DNA of 64,000 bases from Nitrosopumilus sp. (lineage in GTDB: Archaea > Thermoproteota > Nitrososphaeria > Nitrososphaerales > Nitrosopumilaceae). The stretch is taken from NCBI RefSeq assembly GCF_025699255.1, contig NZ_JAILWA010000008.1:1-64000 (forward strand), written 5' to 3'. Position numbers and translations under genes: made by a program. Positions within the stretch are counted from its first letter, which is position 1. Every line of letters begins with the position of its first letter. Below, piece after piece: positions 35,239 to 44,287 of this stretch. The notes below the pieces were generated by a model that worked only from the letters and a program-made list of their open reading frames with translations, made no database searches and was not told where the DNA came from.

Positions 35239-35862
35239 ATGGTTCTATACGAACTTCCTAGATTGCCCTATGGGTACAATGAACTCGAACCTTTTATCGA
35301 TACAGAAACAATGAAAATTCACCATCAGAAACATCATCAAGCATATGTTGATGGTTTGAACAAATCTCTTGCAGATGTTGGAAGTGCATCTCATCCACAA
35401 TATATTACATCTGTACTCTCTGATCTGAAAGCAATTCCAGAATCTGGAAGAAGTGCAATCAACTTTTTTGGTGGTGGTTATGAAAATCATCGACTCTTTT
35501 GGGAAACTATGACTCCTGATAGTGATAAGGAACCTGGAGGGCAATTAGAAGATCAAATTGATGTTTATTTTGATAGTTTTGATAATTTCAAAAAAGTTTT
35601 TTCAAAAAAAGCAATTGCTATTCAAGGCAGTGGTTGGTGCTGGTTGGTTTTTAATTCTACATATAATAAAATTGAAATCATTTCTACTGAAAATCAGACA
35701 AGTCCATGGACCCTTCAAAAATTCCCTTTGCTTGGATTGGATGTCTGGGAACATGCATATTATTTAAAATATCAAAATAAAAGACCTGATTATGTTGATG
35801 CTTGGTGGAATGTTGTTAATTGGGATTATGTTGGAAATAGATTTTCAGAACTTATTGGTTGA
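35239..35862 (+). CDS. sodA: Superoxide dismutase, Fe/Mn type
   Basis: A 207-residue Fe/Mn superoxide dismutase, which removes superoxide. The four metal ligands can be placed: His27-region (HHQKHHQAYVDGL), a second His in YENHRLFW, Asp and His in LDVWEHAYYLKY. The aromatic shield residues are present. Mn or Fe preference cannot be read safely. Length and motifs are standard for archaea. Upstream TATA-like region is short, suggesting leaderless expression. Confidence 0.96.
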   Translation: MVLYELPRLPYGYNELEPFIDTETMKIHHQKHHQAYVDGLNKSLADVGSASHPQYITSVLSDLKAIPESGRSAINFFGGGYENHRLFWETMTPDSDKEPGGQLEDQIDVYFDSFDNFKKVFSKKAIAIQGSGWCWLVFNSTYNKIEIISTENQTSPWTLQKFPLLGLDVWEHAYYLKYQNKRPDYVDAWWNVVNWDYVGNRFSELIG

Positions 35863-35911
35863 AATCTAATTTGGACAAATTCTTTTAAACAAAATCTCAA
35901 TTTCTTCCCTT

Positions 35912-37162
35912 ATGAACAAGAGTCTAAGATACATTGCACTCCTTGCAATTTTACCCTTGTTTACAACAGGTTTGGGAACTGACTATTTTACAGATGTAGA
36001 TGCTTTGAAAAGCAAGGGCACTGGAACTTCTCAATATGGTTCTAGTACTGGCATCTGTGGATTAGATTTGTGTTCTAAATATCCAGGCGGTAGAGCCGGT
36101 TGGGAGGCAGATCAAGGCACTAGTACCATTCCTGTAGCTCCAGTTGAAGAAGAACACATGGAAAAAGAATCCATGGAAGAAACTGAAGCTGACTTGGGTT
36201 CTGTACTTAGATTATCAAGAACAAATGTTCCAGCAACAATTCCTATGCATCAGGGATACTATGATGGTGAAGATGTTTATTTTATTATCACTGATTCTAG
36301 TGATCCAACTCATGCAGAAATCATTACTGAAAATCAAGGATGGCAAGTTGAGCTTGCTCCTTTGCTAAAGAACACTCCTGAAGAGGCTCTCTCAAAGACA
36401 TACATGTTCACAAACGGTATTAAAGGCAATGGTGTACATGGATTCCAAGGAGAAGTCTTTACAAGTACTCCTGCACAAGCTGATGTGTATAGTGCATTAA
36501 CTTCACATGTGCATGTAACATGGAATGATGGTGCAACTCCGAGAATACTTGATTCAGATGTAATGATTATGAAAGCAGATGAGAACAATGAAATCACATT
36601 GACTTCTGTTGATGTGGTTTTGAATATGCCCCAAATTGTTTGGCCTGACGGTCAAATGATGGTTAAGGAAGACAAAACTTTAACTGATGTTACTCCTTAT
36701 GGTGGAGGTCAAGTTCTTGATATCGATACAGAAGAGATGAATGTGACTTTCATTACTCATCGCGGATGGGGCCCAGATGGTAGAACAATCTATTATATTG
36801 TAACAGATGCTACCCCTAGCGGTCCTGCAGACATGATGGGTGTTGTAAGTTCACCAACCTCTGCAAGCTTGATTGCAAATTCAGCCGCAGTAGATTTGTA
36901 TCAATTCAAAAATGGTTTGACAGGTACTGGTCCATTAGGATTCCAACCTGGAATTGCAGTCGGAGCTCCTGGCGATGCAAACTATTCTCCAATGTGGAGA
37001 ATCTTTATGATTGGCTGGGATAATCCCGATGATGCCCAATTATTAGAAACTATTGATGACATAAATGCATACAAAGAAGCTGGCTTGATCACCATTGGAA
37101 TTGCTCGTCCAATGGATAGTGACCATGTTGTAAACTGTCCATTTATAGACCCATTCCAATAA
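35912..37162 (+). CDS. Secreted protein with two repeated beta domains, 416 aa
   Basis: An exported protein with signal peptide (1-22, YIALLAILPLFTTGLG). A pair of Cys (CGLDLC) and an acidic linker follow. Two tandem copies of one domain can be seen: the first has GEDVYFIITDSSDP, YMFTNGIKGNGVHGFQGEVF and VHVTWNDG; the second RTIYYIVTDATPSG, YQFKNGLTGTGPLGFQPGI and MIGWDNPD. The domain occurs in thaumarchaeal exported proteins, sometimes with cupredoxins. Function unknown. Confidence 0.72.
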   Translation: MNKSLRYIALLAILPLFTTGLGTDYFTDVDALKSKGTGTSQYGSSTGICGLDLCSKYPGGRAGWEADQGTSTIPVAPVEEEHMEKESMEETEADLGSVLRLSRTNVPATIPMHQGYYDGEDVYFIITDSSDPTHAEIITENQGWQVELAPLLKNTPEEALSKTYMFTNGIKGNGVHGFQGEVFTSTPAQADVYSALTSHVHVTWNDGATPRILDSDVMIMKADENNEITLTSVDVVLNMPQIVWPDGQMMVKEDKTLTDVTPYGGGQVLDIDTEEMNVTFITHRGWGPDGRTIYYIVTDATPSGPADMMGVVSSPTSASLIANSAAVDLYQFKNGLTGTGPLGFQPGIAVGAPGDANYSPMWRIFMIGWDNPDDAQLLETIDDINAYKEAGLITIGIARPMDSDHVVNCPFIDPFQ

Positions 37163-37267
37163 GATCTTTTTTCTTTCTGAAAATTTGTTTATTTTTAAAG
37201 ATTTTTTTTAACATATTTTTTGAGAATTAACTGTCTAACTTATCTTTGATTATGAGAATAATATTAC

Positions 37268-37642
37268 ATGAGTATTGCTGGAATGTATATGTTAAATACT
37301 GAAGAATACCGTGAAGAAAAAATTCATCAAGCTCTGGATATGTTATATCTTGATAGAAAGAATGAGTTTCGTGAATTATCTCAGGTTCTTCTAAATGAAA
37401 AAGCTCTCAAGGCAATGCCTAACTGGAAAGAATTTGTTTTAAATTTCAGTTTGGATGTTGAAGATGCTTTTAAAACGTGGTCCGGACAGCGTCCTTTGTC
37501 ATCAAGCTCTCCACAAAAAGCTTTGACATTGTTACGCCAACTAGGTCGCAAGAAAACATCTATGAATCAACTTGCACACTTGTTAAATATGTCATACAAC
37601 TTGTCGTGTGAATTCAAAGAGATCTATAGACGTCTGAAATAA
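37268..37642 (+). CDS. Hypothetical helical protein, 124 aa
   Basis: An all-helical, mostly basic protein with no cysteines. Its last part (KALTLLRQLGRKKTSMNQLAHLLNMSYNLS) resembles a helix-turn-helix, which would suggest DNA binding. I do not recognise a family. Confidence 0.55.
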   Translation: MSIAGMYMLNTEEYREEKIHQALDMLYLDRKNEFRELSQVLLNEKALKAMPNWKEFVLNFSLDVEDAFKTWSGQRPLSSSSPQKALTLLRQLGRKKTSMNQLAHLLNMSYNLSCEFKEIYRRLK

Positions 37643-37699
37643 TCTCTTTTTCTTTTTAATCTAAATATCTAAATTCTGTTAGGTTTTCAATAATTTATA

Positions 37700-37951
37700 A
37701 TGGATTTCATGTTGGAAGAAGAATTGATTGATTTGATGACTTTCTGTCTTCAGAATCCTAATTCTGTTGAGATAACTGAAAAACACAAACGAATTACCGA
37801 AATTGGTCATGAATTATTTGCAGATGGTGGAATTGATGCATTAGAGAATTTCTTTTTTGTATTGAAAAATAGGATTACTGAAGAAATAGAAAAAGATCCA
37901 TCCCCAATGCGTTCGCTATGGAATGGCCTTACTGATGAATGGCAGTACTGA
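37700..37951 (+). CDS. Hypothetical helical protein, 83 aa
   Basis: An acidic 83-residue helical protein starting MDFMLEEELIDLMTFCLQN and ending NGLTDEWQY. Small uncharacterised proteins of this kind are common in Nitrosopumilus. No motif assigned. Confidence 0.55.
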   Translation: MDFMLEEELIDLMTFCLQNPNSVEITEKHKRITEIGHELFADGGIDALENFFFVLKNRITEEIEKDPSPMRSLWNGLTDEWQY

Positions 37952-37969
37952 CTTTTCTCTGTAAGAGGT

Positions 37970-38113
37970 TTATCCTCTGCCTATTCTGAAAATGGCAGTA
38001 CTGCATGTTGGGCATGTGCCTTTGATTGCAGGTTTACCATTTTTCATGGTGTATGGTTTAGGGCCGCCGATTTCTCGTTTGTCACGACACTTAACACAAT
38101 ATCCTATTGTCAT
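37970..38113 (-). CDS. DUF5679-like zinc protein, 47 aa
   Basis: A 47-residue protein matching the small DUF5679 zinc domain, also found at topoisomerase I C-termini. YCVKCRDKREI, TMKNGKPAIKGTCPTC and the final TAIFRIG are characteristic. CxxC pairs near residues 6 and 34 bind zinc. Start at ATG 38113. Confidence 0.75.
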   Translation of the reverse strand: MTIGYCVKCRDKREIGGPKPYTMKNGKPAIKGTCPTCSTAIFRIGRG

Positions 38114-38303
38114 AATCCTATTAGGCTCAAGGTCATATTACCGAGAACTTGTTAAACTTTTTTAACTATTAGACAAATCTCCGATCCCATTAATCATGTT
38201 TTAGAACAATTTTTTTCGTATCGGGAATTTTGTGTTGATTTACGAACAAATCATTCTTATTTTTTAAATATCAATGAAATTTTTTACAAATTTTTTAATT
38301 CTT

Positions 38304-38741
38304 TTAACTAACACTGATCTGCATTGTTGTATACTCTGATAATGCACTATGGTTTTTCAAACCTTCCCAAACAAAAATCTCTGCAGTGTATTTTCCTGAA
38401 TTATTTGGAGTCCATGATAATGACGGATTGAGATTTTGATTTGGTGTTAGTTGACCACTTATCCATCCTAATGATACAACAATCCCTGCATCATTTTTTA
38501 TTTGAACAAGATATACAAAATTCTGTGATTTTGTTTGATGATTTGTTATGTCTGATGAAATTTGAATTTGTTGATTTACATTTACATTATCTACGATTGG
38601 AATTCCAAAAGCATTTTCTAATCTTGGATCCATAATTGATGTTCTTTCTAATTCTGTTAATGCAAAAGCTGGTATGATGCCTACAGTAATCACTAGTAAT
38701 GTTAACAGTTCTATGCCCTTAACTAACACGATTTTTTGCAC
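38304..38741 (-). CDS. Secreted beta-sandwich protein, 145 aa
   Basis: The N-terminus (KGIELLTLLVITVGIIPAFA) is a signal peptide or anchor. The rest is a single Ig-like/beta-sandwich domain with SLSWTPNNSGKYTAEIFVWEG, as in other exported thaumarchaeal proteins. The start is GTG at 38741, because no ATG lies before the signal peptide. Confidence 0.65.
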   Translation of the reverse strand: MQKIVLVKGIELLTLLVITVGIIPAFALTELERTSIMDPRLENAFGIPIVDNVNVNQQIQISSDITNHQTKSQNFVYLVQIKNDAGIVVSLGWISGQLTPNQNLNPSLSWTPNNSGKYTAEIFVWEGLKNHSALSEYTTMQISVS

Positions 38742-38799
38742 ATTTTTTAGTTACAAAAGCCTTTCTGCATTACAAATTCTAACTTTGCCTTCAAATGAT

Positions 38800-40251
38800 T
38801 CAAAATTTCTCTAAATTCTCAATTATGCTGCTTCTATCGGTAATGATTTTTCCAGGGTTTAGAATATTATTTGGATCAAAACTTTTCTTAATTTTTTTAA
38901 ATATTTGATAATTTTTTGCACCATATTGTTTTTTGATAAATTCTGAGCGTGCGAGTCCATCCCCATGTTCTGCAGTAATTGTGCCTCCTATTCTCAGGAT
39001 TTCTTGAAAATATTCCTCTGCGATCTCTTTGATCATTTTCAAATTCTGTCTATTTGAAATCAATCTCACATGCAAATTACCATTTCCTGCATGTCCATAG
39101 ATAATTGATTTTGTTTTGTATTTTTTATTGATTTTATTGATGATAGAAAATACTTTTGGAATATTTTCTAAAGGAACTGCTGCATCTTCAATTATGTGGG
39201 GAATTCTTTTTTCTTTTGAAATTGATTTTAAACTATAATGCAAAGATGAATCTCTATATTTCCACCATTTTGCAATCTCTTTCTTTGTTTGTAGTTTCTT
39301 AACAATTTTACCCGTTGATATTAATTTGAATTTATTTTCTATTAACTTAATTTTTTCATCATATTCTACTAATAACAAACATTTGCTTTTTTTGTCAAAT
39401 TCATAGTTAATGTGATCAAATGTGTTCTTATCTACAAATTCTATTGCAGAGGGATCTGTTTTGTTGATTTCTATACAATTTTCTGCAGCTTCTTTAATTG
39501 ATTCATATTCGATAACAAATAAAATTATTTTTTTAGGTAGTTTTTTAATTTGTAATTTTGCAGATAATATGATTCCTAACGTTCCTTCAGAACCAATAAT
39601 TATTTTATGTGTGTCTTCTTTTGTTTTTATTTTGTCTGTTCTATATCCTGATGAATTTTTTGAAACTTTTGGAAATTTGTCTCTATCGATATTTTTTATA
39701 GTTTTTAAAATTTTGCTTGAAACTTGATTGTTTTTTGGAAGAGTAATCTTTTTGCCATTACCGTCTATGAATGTTATTTCTTTTACATTGTCGATTACAC
39801 TTCCGTACTTCAAACTTCTACTTCCACTTGAGTTGTTTCCAAGCATTCCTCCAATTGAACAAAATGATCCTATTGACGGATTAGGTGGAAAGAATTTTTT
39901 TGCTTCTTGTAGTTTTTTATCTAGTATTCCTTTAATCACTCCGGTCCCAACTTCAACATGTTCTTTTTTGAGCCTAATTGAAGAAAAATTCTTCATGTCT
40001 AAAATAATTCCTGAATTTAGTGCACTTCCAACTAATCCTGTACCGGCCCCACGAACTGTTATACTGATCCTCTCGTTTTTAGCAATTTTTATTGTATTGA
40101 TGATGTCTCTCTCGTTTTTTGGAATGACTATTATTTTTGGAACTATTTTGTACGAACTTGCATCTACTGAATAAAACTCTCTGAATTCTTTGTCATACAA
40201 TACATCTCCTGTGATTTCTGATTCTAATTTTTTAATAGTTGATTTTATCAT
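38800..40251 (-). CDS. FAD-linked oxidase, GlcD/D-lactate dehydrogenase family
   Basis: A 483-residue flavoprotein of the VAO family. The FAD-binding half has ITVRGAGTGLVGSALNSGI, SIGSFCSIGGMLGNNSSGSRS and a GSEGTLGI segment. The C-terminal half ends with EHGDGLARSEF and FDPNNILNPGKI. It resembles glycolate oxidase GlcD and D-lactate dehydrogenases and passes electrons from a 2-hydroxy acid, probably to quinone. GlcE/GlcF partners are absent. It might oxidise the glycolate made by the phosphatase at 1667. Confidence 0.85.
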   Translation of the reverse strand: MIKSTIKKLESEITGDVLYDKEFREFYSVDASSYKIVPKIIVIPKNERDIINTIKIAKNERISITVRGAGTGLVGSALNSGIILDMKNFSSIRLKKEHVEVGTGVIKGILDKKLQEAKKFFPPNPSIGSFCSIGGMLGNNSSGSRSLKYGSVIDNVKEITFIDGNGKKITLPKNNQVSSKILKTIKNIDRDKFPKVSKNSSGYRTDKIKTKEDTHKIIIGSEGTLGIILSAKLQIKKLPKKIILFVIEYESIKEAAENCIEINKTDPSAIEFVDKNTFDHINYEFDKKSKCLLLVEYDEKIKLIENKFKLISTGKIVKKLQTKKEIAKWWKYRDSSLHYSLKSISKEKRIPHIIEDAAVPLENIPKVFSIINKINKKYKTKSIIYGHAGNGNLHVRLISNRQNLKMIKEIAEEYFQEILRIGGTITAEHGDGLARSEFIKKQYGAKNYQIFKKIKKSFDPNNILNPGKIITDRSSIIENLEKF

Positions 40252-40260
40252 GTGTTGTTT

Positions 40261-41583
40261 CTATAATCTGATTCTGTAGTAATCCCACCTTTCGGGATCA
40301 AACAACGTGACAAATTCTGCTTCTTCCTTATCTATTCTTGCTCTGATGACATCTCTCAATGCAAAACTTGTCAAATACTTGTACTTCATTGAATGAGCTT
40401 GCATGATGAACATGTGTCTCATTTCACTACCTCCCTTTAATCCCCAATATCCCATTTTTAGTGCTAAAGGCTCTAGGAATATTGTATTGCTTTCTCCATA
40501 GTTTTCGTCTCGAATTTCTTCACGCAATTTGTAGTTCTCTAGTGGTCCTCCTTTTGAAAATCCCACAATTTCTCCATTTTTATCATTTAATCTTAATGTG
40601 TTGATGATAACTTGTGGATCCTTGACTGATTTTTCAAAATTCTCTTTTTCAAATTGAAGTGGAGATGGTAATTCTAAAAATATTTCATATAGTGTTTTTA
40701 TAAAATTTGGATCTGATCTTGTTGTCCTTGATTCTATTGTGGGAATTAATTTTAGATTTTCATAAGAATAATTTGCTTGAATTGTAATTTCTTGCTGTCT
40801 TATTTTCATGAATGATAAAACGGTATCAAAGAAGTTTTTCCTCATATCTTTTGGAAGTATTTTTAGAATACCTTTTGCCATGTCTGTTTCTTTATTGAGC
40901 AGTTCTTCAAAATATGCTACAGCACTACGTACAATTAGTGACGGTCTCCATGCAAGTGCATGGGCATTCATTTTTGCCATTTCCATAGCTTTTGTAAAAT
41001 CACCTAACGCATAACCACTTATTCTGTCTACTACTGACAGATACCATCCCATTTCCATTATGTGTTCTTGATATGGTAAGTTATTTCTAGTCAGATCTGA
41101 ACTATCGAATGATTGCTTAATCTGAACTTCTGCATTGCTTTTTAATTTTCCACTCCATGGATAGGTTGTTCTTAAAATCAAAACTTTGATTATTTCTAAA
41201 TCAATATTTGCTTGATTGATTAGCTGGCGAAGTTTTTTATCCATTGAAATAAATTTTAACACACTTTCTTCATGAGGTTTATCTACACTTTTTTGTGGAT
41301 CAAAATCATGAAACAATGCTGCAACGTACAGGTATTTTATGTCCTCTTCTGTAAATTGTATTTTGTCTTGATTTATTGCCAAAAGTGAAATATATGTAAC
41401 TTCTAATTCATGATTGATATTGTGATATCCGTAATATTCAGTTCCTAGTCCTTGACTTTCAAATAAATCGATAGTGTAATCTAACATTTCTACATAGCAG
41501 TCATCTTCTAATCCCTTTTCTACCATTAAACTAAGAATTTCATTTCTCATTGAATGTGTATTTGCAAATTGCTGCAATAACAA
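40261..41583 (-). CDS. HD-domain protein fused to acetyltransferase-like domain
   Basis: A 440-residue protein in two parts. The first ~210 residues show HD phosphohydrolase features: His in YHNINHELEV (about 53-62), the HD pair in AALFHDFDP and a distal Asp in SVVDRISG. The C-terminal ~150 residues (KNGEIVGFSKGGPLENY, TIFLEPLALKMGYWGLKGGSEMR split by a GNAT-like turn, YKYLTSFALRDVI) resemble a GNAT N-acetyltransferase. The fusion is unusual. It could hydrolyse a nucleotide signal and acetylate a partner, but both activities are inferred. Confidence 0.7.
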   Translation of the reverse strand: MLLQQFANTHSMRNEILSLMVEKGLEDDCYVEMLDYTIDLFESQGLGTEYYGYHNINHELEVTYISLLAINQDKIQFTEEDIKYLYVAALFHDFDPQKSVDKPHEESVLKFISMDKKLRQLINQANIDLEIIKVLILRTTYPWSGKLKSNAEVQIKQSFDSSDLTRNNLPYQEHIMEMGWYLSVVDRISGYALGDFTKAMEMAKMNAHALAWRPSLIVRSAVAYFEELLNKETDMAKGILKILPKDMRKNFFDTVLSFMKIRQQEITIQANYSYENLKLIPTIESRTTRSDPNFIKTLYEIFLELPSPLQFEKENFEKSVKDPQVIINTLRLNDKNGEIVGFSKGGPLENYKLREEIRDENYGESNTIFLEPLALKMGYWGLKGGSEMRHMFIMQAHSMKYKYLTSFALRDVIRARIDKEEAEFVTLFDPERWDYYRIRL

Positions 41584-41686
41584 ACGATCTCTATTACTGT
41601 TTTTAAAGATGATCTCCTACTTTTGATATCCTGTGATTAATGTGGCTCAGAAAGATTCAATAGATTTCGGGTTTTGCTATTTTTGA

Positions 41687-42091
41687 ATGTCATTTAATAA
41701 AGAATTATTAGAAAAATTGATGAATTATTATGAAAAACATTCTCCAAAATTTACACTTTATGTTAATGATAATCTCTATGATGTATCTGAGGCTAGTATT
41801 ACTAATTCACCCATTCCTGTCAATGAACCCACCACACGTGGTGGAGTCTATTTTTCAGACAAATTTGCATACAAAATGAAATGTGTTGTAAAAGACCTTT
41901 CAATTGTTCCATTGTTGACCAAAAAAATGCTTGGACCCAACACCGAATTTGGTGAGATCAAAATCTCTACTAGTATTGAAGTGGATGGCAATTCATTGCC
42001 TCTTGAACTTTCTACAAATCTTACAAATAGTGTTCAAACTCCTTCTGCAATTGAACTTAGCTTGATTATTGTAAAAATAAACTCTGTCTAA
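41687..42091 (+). CDS. Hypothetical protein, 134 aa
   Basis: A soluble protein of mixed strands, beginning MSFNKELLEKLMNYYEKHSP. A beta-rich second half contains FGEIKISTSIEVDGNSLPLE. No Cys or membrane helices. Its 3' end overlaps the stop region of the DnaJ-like gene by 4 bp (convergent). Family unknown. Confidence 0.55.
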   Translation: MSFNKELLEKLMNYYEKHSPKFTLYVNDNLYDVSEASITNSPIPVNEPTTRGGVYFSDKFAYKMKCVVKDLSIVPLLTKKMLGPNTEFGEIKISTSIEVDGNSLPLELSTNLTNSVQTPSAIELSLIIVKINSV

Positions 42092-42642
42092 TCTACTCTG
42101 AGATATTTATCATACTTGTCTCGGCGTTCTTTATCTGATAATATTTCATATGCCTTGTTAAGTTCGGCCATCTCCTTTTCAGAATCTTCTTTTGTTTTAT
42201 CTGGGTGGGTTTTTTTAGCAAGTTCTCTGAATTTATTTTTAATTTCTTCTGGAGTTGCATCTTTTTTGACACCTATAATTTCATAATAATTTGGAAGTTC
42301 ATCGTTGTTTAAAGCATCTCTGAATTCTTTGTCTTCTTTTGTGTTTCTCCTTTGACCCAATTCTTCATAATCGTCTCCCCAATCTGAATGATATTTTTCA
42401 AATGTTTTGTCTTTTTTTGATTCAAGCTCTTCTTTATCATATGATGTTTTTCGTCGTAAAATTATATCTCTTGCAAGAAATAAAAAGAGACCAATTACAG
42501 CAATGGCAAAACCTGAAAAGAGAAGAATTTTCTCTTCATCGCTTACTTCTAATTCCATGTCTAAATTATTATTTTGAGCATAAGCTATTTGTGTTGTCCC
42601 AAAAATAAATACCAAAATTACAAAAATACTAATTTTCTTCAT
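42088..42642 (-). CDS. Membrane-anchored DnaJ-domain protein
   Basis: A 184-residue protein with a signal-like segment (1-22), a TM helix (IGLFLFLARDIIL near 50-62), a charged linker and a C-terminal J domain (about 115-182) with the HPD motif (THPDKT). J domains stimulate Hsp70 (DnaK). Here the J domain would face the cytoplasm beside the membrane, suggesting help in protein export or membrane protein folding. It ends 8 bp before the Lrp gene. Confidence 0.85.
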   Translation of the reverse strand: MKKISIFVILVFIFGTTQIAYAQNNNLDMELEVSDEEKILLFSGFAIAVIGLFLFLARDIILRRKTSYDKEELESKKDKTFEKYHSDWGDDYEELGQRRNTKEDKEFRDALNNDELPNYYEIIGVKKDATPEEIKNKFRELAKKTHPDKTKEDSEKEMAELNKAYEILSDKERRDKYDKYLRVD

Positions 42643-42650
42643 TTTATTTC

Positions 42651-43094
42651 CTATGATAATCTAAAGTCTTCTTTTTCTGTATTTAGAACCACATGAGTGA
42701 TTGTATTTTCCACATTGGGAATGGATGCTAGCCCTTTAACAAATTTGCTTAATTCATTTCTTTCTTTGAATTTTGCAACAATTATTGTGTCTGTAGAACC
42801 TGTAATGTCATAAACCCCACAAACATTCTCAAATTTAGAAATCTTTTCTTCAATGTCTACAACTTTGTCATTCTTGGCCATGATTTCAATTATTGCTGTT
42901 AATGAGTAGCCTATTTTTTCATGATCAATTATTGCTGTATATCCTTTGATTATTTTCTCTTTTTCTAATTTTTTAATTCTAGATAACACTGTAACTGTGG
43001 ACATCCCTAGTTTGAGTGCTAATTGCCTTGCTGATTGTCTTGCATCTACAAGTAGATTTTTGAGAATCTTTTCATCTGTTTCATCCATATTCAT
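42651..43094 (-). CDS. Lrp/AsnC-family transcriptional regulator
   Basis: A 147-residue regulator. The N-terminal helix-turn-helix (ILKNLLVDARQSARQLALKL, MSTVTVLSRIKKLEKEKII) is followed by the RAM ligand domain (YSLTAIIEIMAKN through VVLNTEKEDF). These sense amino acids or metabolites and act as octamers or dimers. The start may be M1 at 43094 or M3 just inside. The DnaJ-like gene follows and may be in the same unit. Confidence 0.9.
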   Translation of the reverse strand: MNMDETDEKILKNLLVDARQSARQLALKLGMSTVTVLSRIKKLEKEKIIKGYTAIIDHEKIGYSLTAIIEIMAKNDKVVDIEEKISKFENVCGVYDITGSTDTIIVAKFKERNELSKFVKGLASIPNVENTITHVVLNTEKEDFRLS

Positions 43095-43217
43095 ACTGTT
43101 TCACCGCGAAAAATATATTTAAAATTTGATAAAATTTGTTAAAATTTGTTTGGTTTACTAAGCATATCCCTTTGTTCTCTATTTCAAATTTAATACAAAT
43201 GACATTATGTTTCTAGT

Positions 43218-43445
43218 ATGGGCGAAATTGAGAATCTTGTCCAAAAAGGACAATCATTAATGGATGATGGAAAGTTTGATGAAGCTCTTGGCTATTTTGA
43301 ACAGGCACTTTTACTAAACCAAAACGATCCTGATTTATGGAATAATAAAGGAATAGCCCTTCGAAGTTTGGGCAGATATGAAGAATCTATGGATTGTTTT
43401 AACAAATCTTTGGAAATTGAACCTCGTGACAAATATGCCTCTTGA
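43218..43445 (+). CDS. TPR-repeat protein, 75 aa
   Basis: A 75-residue protein consisting of two tetratricopeptide repeats: AQ-type helices around FDEALGYFEQALLLNQNDPD and YEESMDCFNKSLEIEPRD. It is a protein-interaction module. A second TPR gene follows. Confidence 0.8.
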   Translation: MGEIENLVQKGQSLMDDGKFDEALGYFEQALLLNQNDPDLWNNKGIALRSLGRYEESMDCFNKSLEIEPRDKYAS

Positions 43446-43516
43446 AATTCATCCTTTTTTGAAATATGCTTTACTTCAAGTCAATCTATATTATTAACAA
43501 AATATTATGAAATACA

Positions 43517-44014
43517 GTGAGTAGTAAAGTAGAGAAGATGTTAGTTCAAGCTTTTGAATGTGTTGAAGATGAAAACTATTCAGATGCACTAAAATTATAT
43601 GATTTGGCTTTAAAAGAAGAACCAAAAAATGCTAATATTCTAGTTGATAAGGGCGTAACATTACAAAACATGGGCAAAATTAAACTTGCAATTCGCTCAT
43701 TTGATAAAGCTCTCCAAATATCTCCTAAAAACTTGGATGCATTACTGAATAAGGGGGCTGCCCTGCATTCTGAAGAAAAATATCTTGATGCAATTGATTG
43801 TTATGATATTGCTTTGAAAGTTGATAAAAAATGTGCAATGGCACTTGCATACAAGGGCCTGTCTTTAGGTGAAATGGGACACTTGGAAGATGCTATAAAG
43901 CATTTCAAGAAAGCGTTATCTATTGACAAACATTATGATTTGGCAAGTATTTCAAAAGATATTGCTCAAGAATTGCTAAAATCTATTCAAGAGAAAAAAT
44001 CTAAAACACAGTGA
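43517..44014 (+). CDS. TPR-repeat protein, 165 aa
   Basis: A 165-residue protein with four TPR units (YSDALKLYDLALKEEPKN, IKLAIRSFDKALQISPKN, YLDAIDCYDIALKVDKKC, LEDAIKHFKKALSIDKHY) and a Lys-rich C-terminus. It starts at GTG 43517. Partner unknown. It overlaps the end of the C2H2 gene on the other strand by 14 bp. Confidence 0.8.
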   Translation: MSSKVEKMLVQAFECVEDENYSDALKLYDLALKEEPKNANILVDKGVTLQNMGKIKLAIRSFDKALQISPKNLDALLNKGAALHSEEKYLDAIDCYDIALKVDKKCAMALAYKGLSLGEMGHLEDAIKHFKKALSIDKHYDLASISKDIAQELLKSIQEKKSKTQ

Positions 44015-44186
44015 CATCGCCAGGTGCTGGCTCTCTGTTTGTTTGTTTTTCATGTTCTTCAAAAAAGTCCATGTGTGCTGAATTTTGATGTTTTCTTAAT
44101 TCCTCAATGTTTTCAAAACCTTCGTGGCACAAGTAACATTTTGGTTTATGTTCGTCCACTAATGGCAGTACCATATTCGTTGTCAT
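44001..44186 (-). CDS. C2H2 zinc-finger protein, 61 aa
   Basis: A single C2H2 finger (CYLCHEGFENIEELRKHQNS then AH) with Cys at about 17 and 20 and His at about 33 and 38. The rest is acidic. It is convergent with the TPR gene. Small single-finger proteins recur in this window (46875, 61781). Confidence 0.65.
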   Translation of the reverse strand: MTTNMVLPLVDEHKPKCYLCHEGFENIEELRKHQNSAHMDFFEEHEKQTNREPAPGDVTVF

Positions 44187-44287
44187 ATTTCTGGTTACTT
44201 ATTTCTTGAGATTGCATCTAAAATACGGGTGAAACAACAAAAAAAGACTAAAGAAAAAGATGGTTTCTTGATTCTATTAATTGAATC

